64,000 nucleotides of DNA. Source: [Leptolyngbya] sp. JSC-1. GTDB taxonomy: Bacteria > Cyanobacteriota > Cyanobacteriia > Elainellales > Elainellaceae. Each line of letters opens with the position of its first letter. Position 1 is the stretch's first letter. Of this stretch, positions 15,362-23,953 are shown piece by piece. The stretch is from positions 2,644,260 through 2,708,259 of the forward strand of contig KL662191.1 in the NCBI GenBank assembly GCA_000733415.1, read 5' to 3'. Position numbers and translations under genes: made by a program. The notes under the pieces are model-generated. The model was not told the origin of the DNA. It worked only from the letters and a program-made list of their open reading frames with translations, and ran no database searches.

Positions 15362-17605
15362 TCAGCGTTGCTGCCAGACATATCGAACAATGCCGTTGGC
15401 AATTGGTCGGGCCAAGTAGCGGTGATAGGCCAAATTAGTCAGACTTGTTCCATCGATGCTGCCGCTGATATAGCCAACTTCGACATGAACTGCTGGTACA
15501 GGCGACTGCCGTAGGGTGGTGAAATGAGCAGCATGAACCCCTCGGTCTTCAATATCTGCTGTTCGGGTCAGCGCTTTGTGAATAGACCAGGCTAGTCGCA
15601 TGCCCTCAGAAGAATCTGGATGGTAATAGGTCTCAACACCATTGATATCCGACCGATTGGCCAGACTGCCATTGGCATGAATGCTGATCAAGGCAACGGC
15701 CTGATGCTGCTTCGTCACCTCGACGCGCTCGGCAGGGGTCAAATCGCGGTCCTCTGAGCGAGTCAGCACCACTTCAATGCCCTGCTGCTGGAGAAAACTG
15801 GCAACGGCCTGCGCCACTGACAGCACAATCGTTTTTTCCTCCAGTTTCGGTGTTTCTGGGGGTTCAGGCATTCCTGGCATTCCAGCCATCATCTCTGGCG
15901 ACATTTCCGGCATCATTCCCGCTGGTATTCCACTGCTGGGCAGCATTGGCGGCAGCTCGGCGGCCAGACCAGGTGGCATGACTCCAGCAGGAAGGGGCGA
16001 CATTGATACGCCTTCCATTGGCAGCATTTCCAGCAGGGGTGGCTGGCTACCCAGGGTCTCTTGGGCAGCTTCGCGTTGTTTCGGTCGGGTTGTAACACCT
16101 GGATCGGTGCCACCGTGGCCCGGATCAAGGACAACCACCGGCGGACGCTTAATCGGCATTGGCCCAGAGGGTTTGCTAATCGCAACGATAGGCCGCAAGA
16201 TCGCTGGTGTATCGATGGCTAGGGACTGCCCCTTGGCTACCAGCGTTTGATAGAGCATCGCAGCGGCCTCTGCACGAGTTAGACAATGCAGCGGTTTGAG
16301 GCAATCGGGCTGCGGAGAAACCACCAAGTGATGCTGAAGGGCGGTGGCCATAGCCAGGGTCTGAGCACTGGGAATTTGCGCTCGGTCATGGTAACTACTC
16401 AATAAGCTAGGATGGCCCCCTGTCAACTGAGCCGCATTCACCAATTGAACAATAGCCTCTAGGCGCGTCAGGGGATTGGGTTTGGCAGAAGTGTTGTCTG
16501 AGGGAAATCCAGCAGTTTGTAACCAGGTCGCAAACTCCACAGCTGAGATGGGAGCATCTGGGTGAAAGTGCTCATTGGCTAGGGAAATCAGGCGGCGATC
16601 CAGCAACGGTTGGACTAGGGCTGCGGCCCAGTGCCGTTTGAGGTCAGCGGGGGCATGCAGGGGAGCCGCAGGGGAAACCGGGGAAACCGCATCAGACTGG
16701 ACTGCTCCTGTTTTGGGCGAGCGGATGGTAAGAAATTCTACGGCACCCTCAACATGAGCCGGATTCAATTGATTGCCGCTGCAGATTAGCTTAGCTGGCG
16801 TAGCGTTGCGCAGATCGAAGCGTTGATTATCTCGGAAGCGGTTACCAGCCGGATCATAGGGATTGCCTAAATCAGGGTTGGCTTGTCCCAACACGACTAA
16901 TCCATCCTCGCGGTTCTGGGCCAGCACATTGCCGCGCAAGATCGGCGCAGCCGCACCCGATAGCACCATGCCACAGCGGTTCTCATAGATCTGATTGCTA
17001 ACAATCCACGGCGCGGCCCGATCGCTGATGACAATACCAAAGCCGTTCAGCCGCCAGACGTTGTTACGAATTTCGCCTCGAGCGTTCCGCACCAAAGTCA
17101 AACCGCTGGCTTGATTGTCCTGAAATACGCAGTTCATGATGGTTGGATTGGCCTTGCCTGTCACCAACAGTCCTTCCCGATTGCACTGGGCCAGCGTACA
17201 CCCAGCTACGGTTGGAGTCTCAGCCTCGATCCAAATCCCTGTTCCCTTGGTCGCTGGGTTTGTTACCGTCACGCCTTGCAATTGTCCATCTCCTTGCAGC
17301 ACAATCGTTACCGCCTGCGGCCCAAACGACAGGCTATGATACACACCACTGCCGATCACGACCACACCAGCGCCTTGCGTCGCTGCATTGCCAATCACCA
17401 GCGTTCCGTCTGGAATCACCAGCGGAAACACTTCACCTGTTTCCACACTGTAGGTGCCTCGACTGAGCTGGATCACACTATTGGGTCGGAGCTGTTGCAG
17501 CGCCCGGGTTAGAGTCTTGAAGGGATGCATCGAATCCCCGGTAGCTGTGTCGTTGCCGTTCGTGGGGTGGACATAAATTTCGTTGGATATTTGCAGTTGC
17601 TGCAT
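15362..17605 (-). CDS. DUF1565/beta-helix, SLH and N-acetylmuramoyl-L-alanine amidase fusion
   Basis: 747 residues with three modules. Residues 1-285 form a DUF1565-type right-handed beta-helix (IYVHPTNGNDTATGDSMHPFKTL, then N-rich rungs such as NNVWRLNGFGI). Residues about 325-460 hold SLH-like repeats (HWAAALVQPLLDRRLIS). The C-terminus is Amidase_3: zinc ligand in VVLDPGHGGTDPG, the Glu near KLEEKTIVLSV, His in LISIHANGS and Glu in VEVGYISG. A Met/Pro-rich stretch of about 65 residues interrupts the amidase between GHGG and the Glu. No N-terminal signal peptide is evident, which is odd for a cell-wall hydrolase. It probably trims peptidoglycan. Confidence 0.9.
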   Translation of the reverse strand: MQQLQISNEIYVHPTNGNDTATGDSMHPFKTLTRALQQLRPNSVIQLSRGTYSVETGEVFPLVIPDGTLVIGNAATQGAGVVVIGSGVYHSLSFGPQAVTIVLQGDGQLQGVTVTNPATKGTGIWIEAETPTVAGCTLAQCNREGLLVTGKANPTIMNCVFQDNQASGLTLVRNARGEIRNNVWRLNGFGIVISDRAAPWIVSNQIYENRCGMVLSGAAAPILRGNVLAQNREDGLVVLGQANPDLGNPYDPAGNRFRDNQRFDLRNATPAKLICSGNQLNPAHVEGAVEFLTIRSPKTGAVQSDAVSPVSPAAPLHAPADLKRHWAAALVQPLLDRRLISLANEHFHPDAPISAVEFATWLQTAGFPSDNTSAKPNPLTRLEAIVQLVNAAQLTGGHPSLLSSYHDRAQIPSAQTLAMATALQHHLVVSPQPDCLKPLHCLTRAEAAAMLYQTLVAKGQSLAIDTPAILRPIVAISKPSGPMPIKRPPVVVLDPGHGGTDPGVTTRPKQREAAQETLGSQPPLLEMLPMEGVSMSPLPAGVMPPGLAAELPPMLPSSGIPAGMMPEMSPEMMAGMPGMPEPPETPKLEEKTIVLSVAQAVASFLQQQGIEVVLTRSEDRDLTPAERVEVTKQHQAVALISIHANGSLANRSDINGVETYYHPDSSEGMRLAWSIHKALTRTADIEDRGVHAAHFTTLRQSPVPAVHVEVGYISGSIDGTSLTNLAYHRYLARPIANGIVRYVWQQR

Positions 17606-17833
17606 GGTTTCTTCCTAACCCTGTCGTCCCTGTGCTTGTGATTTTAGTCGCAATTTAGCCGGCAGCATCCAGATTGGCGCGTTTCTTTGTGCCAAGATTT
17701 CAGAAGTGAGTTGTCCTGCTTGGCTTCAGATCTTTCCGGGATGTTATGGGTATGATTGAGCCAGCGCCTGTATTCCCAGCGCTTGCTGTCCAGGCTAGCA
17801 TTCTCAACAACGCAAGCTACCAACGCTCACACC

Positions 17834-18277
17834 ATGCTAACGACGGTTTTAATCCTGAATGGGCTGATTACCGGATTCTGCTGGTATTTCACTTGGCGCA
17901 TCTGGCGGTGGCAGCGCCGCTTGGCTAGGGTGACTCAGGCTCTAACGATGGCTGAACGCCATACCCACAATCGACTGTGTCATGCTCCAGCAGCAATTTT
18001 GCAAGGACAGGATAATATTCAGCAGTTGCGGAGCCAGTACCAGCAAGTTTTATTGCAATTTCAGCAGCTGAAACAGATTCTGGCCCTGTTGGGATTGGGG
18101 CGATTTGTCTATCAGCTTTATGCCAACCGGGAGAGAAATGCTAGAGAAAACGTCAGGAGGAATGCCAATCACGGCAGCAGACCAGACAAGCTTGCAGGGA
18201 ATAGCGACCAGACGCAAGGACGAGGTCCGTTCGTTAAAACTGCCGTTAAAACTGCAAAACCAAAACTGACTCTTTAG
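17834..18277 (+). CDS. Membrane-anchored coiled-coil protein, conserved in cyanobacteria
   Basis: 147 residues from the ATG at 17834. Upstream in-frame starts at 17756 or earlier would place hydrophilic sequence before the membrane helix. Residues 3-20 (TTVLILNGLITGFCWYF) form a single transmembrane segment followed by WRIWRWQRRLARV, a positive-inside anchor. A Q-rich coiled coil (QQLRSQYQQVLLQFQQLKQ) and a disordered basic tail follow. It is first in a compact same-strand cluster with a YtxH protein and a DUF948-like protein, which suggests a shared envelope role. Function unknown. Confidence 0.65.
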   Translation: MLTTVLILNGLITGFCWYFTWRIWRWQRRLARVTQALTMAERHTHNRLCHAPAAILQGQDNIQQLRSQYQQVLLQFQQLKQILALLGLGRFVYQLYANRERNARENVRRNANHGSRPDKLAGNSDQTQGRGPFVKTAVKTAKPKLTL

Positions 18278-18352
18278 ACTGATATCAAGTAGGCTGGTTT
18301 CAAAGCAACTGGAAAGCAATTGGATCAAATTTTGCAATTAGGGTAGAGGCGT

Positions 18353-18706
18353 ATGTCAGAAAATCGATCTGGCTCTGGCGGACTGTTTGTGGGTGGCCTG
18401 CTGGTGGGAGCCGCCGTCGGAACGGTGGTGGGTTTGCTGTTTGCACCCAAGCCGGGACGGGAAACGCGCCAGCTCCTGAAAAAATCTGCCGATGCGTTAC
18501 CAGAACTCGCAGAAGATTTATCTGCCAGTATGCAGCTTCAGGCCGATCGGCTCTCTGGCACAGCGCTGCGCAACTGGGATGATACCCTAATGCGGCTGCG
18601 AGAGGCGTTGGCGGCAGGAATTGAAGCGAGCCAGCGACAGCGGGAGCTAGAGCAACAGGCTACTTCCTCTCCCGAACCTAAAGCGCAGGATTCTAGTATT
18701 GGGTAA
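18353..18706 (+). CDS. YtxH domain protein
   Basis: 117 residues. GLFVGGLLVGAAVGTVVGLLFAPKPGRETRQLL is the YtxH signature: a glycine-zipper membrane helix followed by the APKxGxETR motif. The remainder is amphipathic helix. YtxH proteins are small membrane proteins often grouped with DUF948 proteins, and that is the case here (next gene 6 bases downstream). A general-stress or envelope role is typical of the family, but the molecular function is not known. Confidence 0.85.
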   Translation: MSENRSGSGGLFVGGLLVGAAVGTVVGLLFAPKPGRETRQLLKKSADALPELAEDLSASMQLQADRLSGTALRNWDDTLMRLREALAAGIEASQRQRELEQQATSSPEPKAQDSSIG

Positions 18707-18712
18707 GCAACG

Positions 18713-19330
18713 GTGGCAGATCCGATCTTCTGGTTAGGTTTATCGATGTTGTTGTTGGCTGTCAGCTTAACGGCGGTGCTGATGGCGGCACTACCTGCAT
18801 TTTTGGAATTAGCCCGTGCAGCTCGTAGTGCCGAAAAGCTATTTGACACCCTCAATCGCGAGTTGCCACCCACCCTAGAAGCGATTCGGCTGACGGGAAT
18901 CGAAATCACCAATCTCAGTGACGATGTCAGCCAAAACGTGCAGAACGCAGGCCGGATTGTCGATCAAATCGATCAGAGCATTAGCGGTGTGAAGCAACAG
19001 GCCAGACAGGCGCAAGTCACCACTCGCAGTTTAGTAGCCGGGTTTAGAGCGGCATGGGAGACCCTCAAACAGCCCACCTTGGCTCAAGATATCGATCCGG
19101 AGCCAGATTCTGAGGCAGCGGCAACAGCAACTCCCCAGCTCAATCGGGCTGTCGCATCGTTAAATTTGCCCCAGCCTAATCGAAATCAAGGGCCTAAACC
19201 CGAACCGCTCCCCTATCCTCAACCCATTGCTGAGCCTCTGGGCCAACCGGGCACTGTTGCGTCAGCACCTGGATTAGAGGCTGAGTTAAAGACTCAACAA
19301 AAGCCGAGTCAACGGCGTTCTGAGGAATGA
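18713..19330 (+). CDS. DUF948-like membrane-anchored protein
   Basis: 205 residues from a GTG start placed 6 bases after the YtxH stop. One N-terminal transmembrane helix (FWLGLSMLLLAVSLTAVLMAALPAFLEL) is followed by the long helical ELPPTLEAIRLTGIEITNLSDDVSQNVQ that resembles DUF948, with regular heptads suited to coiled-coil formation. The last 90 residues are Pro/Gln-rich and disordered. The YtxH-DUF948 pairing is widespread in bacteria. It is the last gene of the cluster. Confidence 0.75.
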   Translation: MADPIFWLGLSMLLLAVSLTAVLMAALPAFLELARAARSAEKLFDTLNRELPPTLEAIRLTGIEITNLSDDVSQNVQNAGRIVDQIDQSISGVKQQARQAQVTTRSLVAGFRAAWETLKQPTLAQDIDPEPDSEAAATATPQLNRAVASLNLPQPNRNQGPKPEPLPYPQPIAEPLGQPGTVASAPGLEAELKTQQKPSQRRSEE

Positions 19331-19497
19331 CAACCGTTGCAAATTGCTTCTGGTATGATTAAATATGAGATTAAGGTAAACAAATGTAAACAATCTCTAC
19401 TAAGTTTTCATAGTTCTCTGGTTCGCGAATAGAAGCTCGCGAGTTTGCCCACCAGTCTTTACCTGTTCAGATTCACAAGATTTTTATTCATTCGCCG

Positions 19498-20298
19498 ATG
19501 TCATCTCGATTCTTTCGTTTTCTATCTGGCTTTGCTACAGCGTTGGCTTTGATGCTGGTAATCTGGATTGCCGCTCCCGCGGCCTATGCTTACGACAATC
19601 CCGATCTGCTGCCCAACCATCCAACACCGGTGATTGACCTGGCCGACTCCTTGACTACCATTCAGCGCGACGCCCTAGAGAAAGACCTGAACGAGTTTGA
19701 AGCGGAAACCGGCTGGAAGCTGCGTGTGCTGACCCAGTATGATCGAACGCCTGGGCGGGCGGTGAAAGAGTTTTGGGGCCTTGATGACCACAGCGTCATG
19801 CTGGTGGCTGACCCTAGAGGCGGAAATCTGCTCAATTTCAGCGTCGGAGATGACCTGTTTGAACTGATGCCTCGCACCTTCTGGATTGAGCTGCAAACTC
19901 GCTTTGGTAATCAGTTTTATGTGCGGGAAAACGGCGAGGACGCCTCGATTTTGGGAGCGCTGGAGTCGATTAAATCCTGCATCCGTCAGGGAGGCTGTCA
20001 GGTGGTGCCCGGCTTACCTCGAGAGCAGTGGATCCTCACTCTGATTACGTCTGTGATTGGCGGGGTGGTGTTTGGTTTTGCGGCTCAGCCCCGCGAACCT
20101 GGGAAGGTTTTCTCTTGGCAATGGGCGCTGATCTTTTCGCCGCTCTGGGGCATTCTATTTATCGCTTTCGGCATTGGCCCGGTGGTGACTCGTACAGCCG
20201 ACTGGTTGCCTTTGCTGCGAAATGTGGCGGGTTTTGCGCTGGGTGCGTTGGTGGCCTTTCTGTCTCCCATGTTTGCCTCCTCCGCTTCTGAAACGTGA
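19498..20298 (+). CDS. psb32: TPM-domain protein Psb32
   Basis: 266 residues. The signal peptide ends AAPAAYA, then YDNPDLLPNHPTPVIDLADSLT leads into a TPM phosphatase-like domain (EKDLNEFEAETGWKLRVLT, GLDDHSVMLVADPRGGNLL). Two C-terminal transmembrane helices (LITSVIGGVVFGFA and ALIFSPLWGILFIAFG) plus a third weak one follow. Cyanobacterial Psb32 sits on the lumenal side of the thylakoid and helps protect and repair photosystem II under photo-oxidative stress. Placement between the DUF948 cluster and cobH indicates its own promoter. Confidence 0.88.
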   Translation: MSSRFFRFLSGFATALALMLVIWIAAPAAYAYDNPDLLPNHPTPVIDLADSLTTIQRDALEKDLNEFEAETGWKLRVLTQYDRTPGRAVKEFWGLDDHSVMLVADPRGGNLLNFSVGDDLFELMPRTFWIELQTRFGNQFYVRENGEDASILGALESIKSCIRQGGCQVVPGLPREQWILTLITSVIGGVVFGFAAQPREPGKVFSWQWALIFSPLWGILFIAFGIGPVVTRTADWLPLLRNVAGFALGALVAFLSPMFASSASET

Positions 20299-20389
20299 GT
20301 CAGGCACAGTAGCAAACACCGTAATTTCTGCGCCGAAACAAAAACTTTGACATCAAAGCCACGCGCTTCTTTCCCAATTAGGGTCTAAT

Positions 20390-20459
20390 GGAGGAGGATA
20401 TCACTGCTGTGGATTCGGGGTTGCAATGGAGTGGCATACAACAGACGCTCAAAGTTTAA
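20390..20459 (+). promoter_or_regulatory. Strong Shine-Dalgarno driving a short ORF that overlaps the cobH start
   Basis: GGAGGAGGAT (20390-20399) lies 9 bases before a GTG at 20409 that opens a 16-codon ORF ending at a TAA at 20457-20459. The ORF runs through the cobH ATG (20426) in another frame. The same purine run is 26 bases from the cobH ATG, which is too far for normal initiation. This may be a leader peptide that couples or attenuates cobH translation. Confidence 0.35.
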
Positions 20460-21055
20460 GCATCATCGATAGCGAAATTGGCGAGCATGCGTTTTCGCCT
20501 TCAGAGTATGAAATTGTACGCCGCGTTATCTATGCCACCGCGGATTTCGAGTACAAGTCATTGATTCGCTTTTCCGATCAGGCGCTGCAAGCGGGAGCTG
20601 CGGCTTTAGCTGCGCGTAGCACGATTATTGTCGATGTGCCGATGGTGCAGGTCGGGATTGCCCCAAGCATCCAGCAAACCTTTGCCAATCCGGTCTATTG
20701 CAGTATGGAGACGCTGACCCGCCCCCAGCGGGATAAGACTCAGGCCGCTTGGGGAATGGAGACTCTAGCTCGCCGCTATCCTGAAGGTATTTTTGTGATC
20801 GGTCAGTCCCAAACCGCTTTAGTATCGTTAGTGGAGTTAGTTGAGACTGAAGAAATTAAACCTGCACTTGTAATTGGCACGCCTGCTGGTTTTGTGGGAG
20901 TCGATGTGGCAGTCGAACGCTTGAAAGATTCGCTGACTCCCCATATTCGGATTGAGGGACGCAAAGGCAGCGCGGTTGTGGCGGCGGCTATTGTAAATGG
21001 GTTGGTAGATCTCGCCTGGCATGCCTATGGGCAAGAAGGTAACGCCATCGGCTAA
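20426..21055 (+). CDS. cobH: Precorrin-8X/cobalt-precorrin-8 methylmutase
   Basis: 209 residues. CobH/CbiC moves a methyl group from C-11 to C-12 to form hydrogenobyrinic or cobyrinic acid in adenosylcobalamin synthesis. Family blocks are ALQAGAAALAARSTIIVDVPMVQVGI, NPVYCSMETLTRP, GIFVIGQSQTALVSLVEL, KPALVIGTPAGFVGV and GRKGSAVVAAAIVNGL. The residue aligned with the catalytic His of Pseudomonas CobH (RMVHACG) reads Tyr36 in RVIYATADFEY. I recall the same in other cyanobacterial homologues, so it may be lineage-specific rather than damage. No cobalamin riboswitch precedes it. Confidence 0.92.
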   Translation: MEWHTTDAQSLSIIDSEIGEHAFSPSEYEIVRRVIYATADFEYKSLIRFSDQALQAGAAALAARSTIIVDVPMVQVGIAPSIQQTFANPVYCSMETLTRPQRDKTQAAWGMETLARRYPEGIFVIGQSQTALVSLVELVETEEIKPALVIGTPAGFVGVDVAVERLKDSLTPHIRIEGRKGSAVVAAAIVNGLVDLAWHAYGQEGNAIG

Positions 21056-21425
21056 ACCTAGGCGGAATGGTGGGATCAGCAGGGATCAGCGCGATCATCC
21101 TGCAAATAAGGTGCAAAATCTCTCTTTTGGGATTTGAGAGTTGGACCGCAATTTGCTACGCTTTGTTAAGGTTTGTTGTAGATTGTTTATAAAATTTGTG
21201 TTTGGTGATACTTCTCGCTGGCTCAGACAGTCTGGCTACTCGGTTCGCTTTGGTTTGCCATTGGCAAGTAGGCTTTTCTTAACGAAAAATTCCTTGAGCT
21301 TTAATAACTAGGGACGGTTTGCCATCAGTAATCTTCCGTTCCTGTGGTAGAAGTGTTCTATCTAAAATTTTGTCGAAACGCCATCTTAATTATTGGTTCA
21401 ATACTCGATTTAGGCAGGTAACTCC
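21056..21425. other. Leader region upstream of glgB
   Basis: 370 bases with no ORF. A T-rich direct-repeat tract (gctttgttaaggtttgttgtagattgttt) lies near 21159-21187, followed by TATAAA, and probably forms part of the glgB promoter region. No known riboswitch was recognised. Confidence 0.45.
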
Positions 21426-23771
21426 ATGTCCATGACCGTTGCTCCCGACCAGATCGATCGAATTGTTTGGAACCAGCACCACGATCCATTTGAAATTCTT
21501 GGACCGCATCAGATTCACAATAATGGGAAATCTGCATGGGTTGTGCGAGCCTATCTTCCCCGTGCTAGTGCTGCTTGGGTGGTCTGTCCGGAAGAACGCA
21601 AAGAATATTCCATGCATTCGGTACATCATCCTAATTTCTTTGAATGCGTGTTGGAGCAGGATGAACTAGCCAACTACCAGCTCCGGGTCAAAGAAGGTGA
21701 GCATGAACGGGTTATCTATGACCCCTATGCCTTTCGCTCTCCTCTGCTGACGGATTTTGATATTCACCTGTTTGCTGAAGGAAACCACCACCGGATCTAC
21801 GAAAAGCTGGGCGCTCACCTGACGGAAATCAACGGCGTGCAGGGAGTTTATTTTGCCGTTTGGGCACCCAACGCTCGTAACGTTTCGGTACTGGGTGACT
21901 TTAACCAGTGGGATGGCCGCGATCACCAGATGCGAGTCCGCAATAACGGCATTTGGGAGTTGTTCATTCCCGGTTTGACGGCTGGTGTCAAGTACAAATA
22001 TGAAGTCAAGAACCACGCGGGCCACATCTACGAAAAAAGCGATCCCTATGGCTTCCAGCAAGAGGTGCGACCCAAAACCGCATCGATTGTGGCCGATCTG
22101 AATGCTTACACCTGGAACGATGAAGACTGGATGGAAAAACGGCGGCATAGCGATCCGCTGTTAGAACCGATCTCGGTCTACGAAGTGCATTTAGGCTCCT
22201 GGATGCATGGCTCTTACGATGATCCAGCCCACACACCTGATGGGAAAGTGATTCCGCCCGTACCGGTGGCCGACCTGAAGCCAGGCGCACGCTTTTTGAC
22301 CTACCGCGAACTGGCTGAGAAGCTGATTCCCTACGTCAAAGAACTGGGCTTTACTCACGTTGAGCTACTGCCAGTCAGTGAGCATCCCTTCGATGGTTCC
22401 TGGGGGTACCAGGTCACGGGCTACTATGCGGCCACCTCCCGCTACGGTACGCCCCAAGACTTCATGTATTTCGTCGATCAGTGCCACCAGAACGGCATCG
22501 GCGTGATTGTGGACTGGGTGCCCGGCCATTTTCCCAAAGACGGTCATGGCCTAGCCAATTTTGATGGCACCCCCCTCTACGAATATGGCGACCCCCGCAA
22601 AGGCGAGCACAAGGAGTGGGGCACGCTGGTGTTTAACTATGGCCGCAATGAAGTGCGCAACTTCCTGGTAGCCAACGCCCTGTTCTGGTTCGATAAGTAC
22701 CATATTGATGGCATCCGGGTGGACGCGGTCGCGTCCATGCTGTACCTAGACTACCTGCGCCCACCCGGCGAATGGGTTCCCAACCAGTACGGCGGACGCG
22801 AGCATATCGAAGCGGCTGACTTTTTGCGTCAGCTCAACCACGTCATTTTCAGCTACTTCCCCGGCATTCTCAGCATTGCCGAAGAATCCACGACTTGGCC
22901 GATGGTGTCCTGGCCGACCTATGTCGGCGGATTGGGCTTCAACCTGAAGTGGAACATGGGCTGGATGCACGACATGTTGGACTACTTCCACATGGATCCG
23001 TGGTTCCGCCAATTCCACCAAAACAATGTCACCTTCAGCATCATGTATGCCTTCACAGAAAACTTTATGCTGGCGCTGTCCCACGATGAGGTGGTGCATG
23101 GCAAGAGTCCGATGATTGGCAAAATGCCGGGAGATGAATGGCAAAAGTATGCCAACCTGCGCTGCCTCTATTCCTACATGTTCACCCACCCTGGCAAGAA
23201 AACCCTGTTCATGAGCATGGAGTTCGGCCAGTGGACTGAGTGGAACGTCTGGGGCGATCTGGAATGGCATCTACTGCAATATGACCCCCACCAAAAGCTG
23301 AAGTATTTTATGAGCCGGTTGAATCAGCTCTATCGCAGTGAGTCAGCTCTCTATACGCAAGACTTTTCCTTTGATGGCTTCGAGTGGATCGACTGTAGCG
23401 ACAACCGCCATAGCGTCGTTTCCTTTATCCGCAAAGCCAAGGAAAACCCCGAAGATTATGTGATTGTTGTCTGTAACTTCACCCCCCAGCCCCATTCTCA
23501 CTACCGGGTGGGCGTGCCAGAATTCGGCTTCTACACCGAACTATTTAACAGCGACGCTCGCGAGTACGGCGGTAGCAATATGGGCAACCTAGGCGGCAAA
23601 TGGGCTGAGGAGTGGTCGTTCCACAATCGCCCCTACTCGATCGACCTCTGCTTGCCTCCGCTAGGGGTGCTAGTGCTGAAATTGGAGCGGCAAAAAACTC
23701 AGGAAGCTCTGAAAGCACGAGAACTGGCTCAGTCACCAGACCAAACTCCAGAGCAGACTGAAACAGATTGA
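21426..23771 (+). CDS. glgB: 1,4-alpha-glucan branching enzyme
   Basis: 781 residues. GH13 subfamily 9 enzyme that transfers alpha-1,4 chains to the 6-position in glycogen. An N-terminal extra domain, then a CBM48 (VYFAVWAPNARNVSVLGDFNQWD), then the catalytic barrel. Catalytic residues are the Asp of GIRVDAVASMLY, the Glu of IAEESTTWP and the transition-state Asp of LSHDEVVHGK. The C-terminal beta-sandwich ends LGVLVLKLE. Length and start (MSMTVAPDQIDRIVWN) agree with cyanobacterial GlgB. The closing 30 residues are Gln/Glu-rich. It is monocistronic, with a hairpin 30 bases after the stop. Confidence 0.97.
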   Translation: MSMTVAPDQIDRIVWNQHHDPFEILGPHQIHNNGKSAWVVRAYLPRASAAWVVCPEERKEYSMHSVHHPNFFECVLEQDELANYQLRVKEGEHERVIYDPYAFRSPLLTDFDIHLFAEGNHHRIYEKLGAHLTEINGVQGVYFAVWAPNARNVSVLGDFNQWDGRDHQMRVRNNGIWELFIPGLTAGVKYKYEVKNHAGHIYEKSDPYGFQQEVRPKTASIVADLNAYTWNDEDWMEKRRHSDPLLEPISVYEVHLGSWMHGSYDDPAHTPDGKVIPPVPVADLKPGARFLTYRELAEKLIPYVKELGFTHVELLPVSEHPFDGSWGYQVTGYYAATSRYGTPQDFMYFVDQCHQNGIGVIVDWVPGHFPKDGHGLANFDGTPLYEYGDPRKGEHKEWGTLVFNYGRNEVRNFLVANALFWFDKYHIDGIRVDAVASMLYLDYLRPPGEWVPNQYGGREHIEAADFLRQLNHVIFSYFPGILSIAEESTTWPMVSWPTYVGGLGFNLKWNMGWMHDMLDYFHMDPWFRQFHQNNVTFSIMYAFTENFMLALSHDEVVHGKSPMIGKMPGDEWQKYANLRCLYSYMFTHPGKKTLFMSMEFGQWTEWNVWGDLEWHLLQYDPHQKLKYFMSRLNQLYRSESALYTQDFSFDGFEWIDCSDNRHSVVSFIRKAKENPEDYVIVVCNFTPQPHSHYRVGVPEFGFYTELFNSDAREYGGSNMGNLGGKWAEEWSFHNRPYSIDLCLPPLGVLVLKLERQKTQEALKARELAQSPDQTPEQTETD

Positions 23772-23801
23772 CCTTGCGTTACATCCCACCTGCGCATGAA
23801 T

Positions 23802-23822
23802 GGCGGACTGAGAAAGTCCGCC
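23802..23822. terminator. Hairpin between glgB and the COP23 gene
   Basis: GGCGGACT-gagaa-AGTCCGCC makes an 8-bp stem in the gap between these convergent genes. There is no T run, so it may be a dispersed repeat or a transcript-stabilising structure rather than a simple terminator. Confidence 0.45.
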
Positions 23823-23953
23823 CGCATCGGACTAAAGCTGATAGGATTTGTCAGGTGTACTTGAGTGCACTTTCCCTTTAGCTTCGTGCTTCAGCTACAG
23901 GTGGGCTGGCAACGCTTTAGAGTAAATTGATTGTGGCCAAAGGCTAAACTCCT

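Noticed and set aside
20299..20425. Cobalamin riboswitch upstream of cobH
   Set aside because: No B12-box-like sequence or paired arms could be found; only a ribosome site and a micro-ORF are visible.
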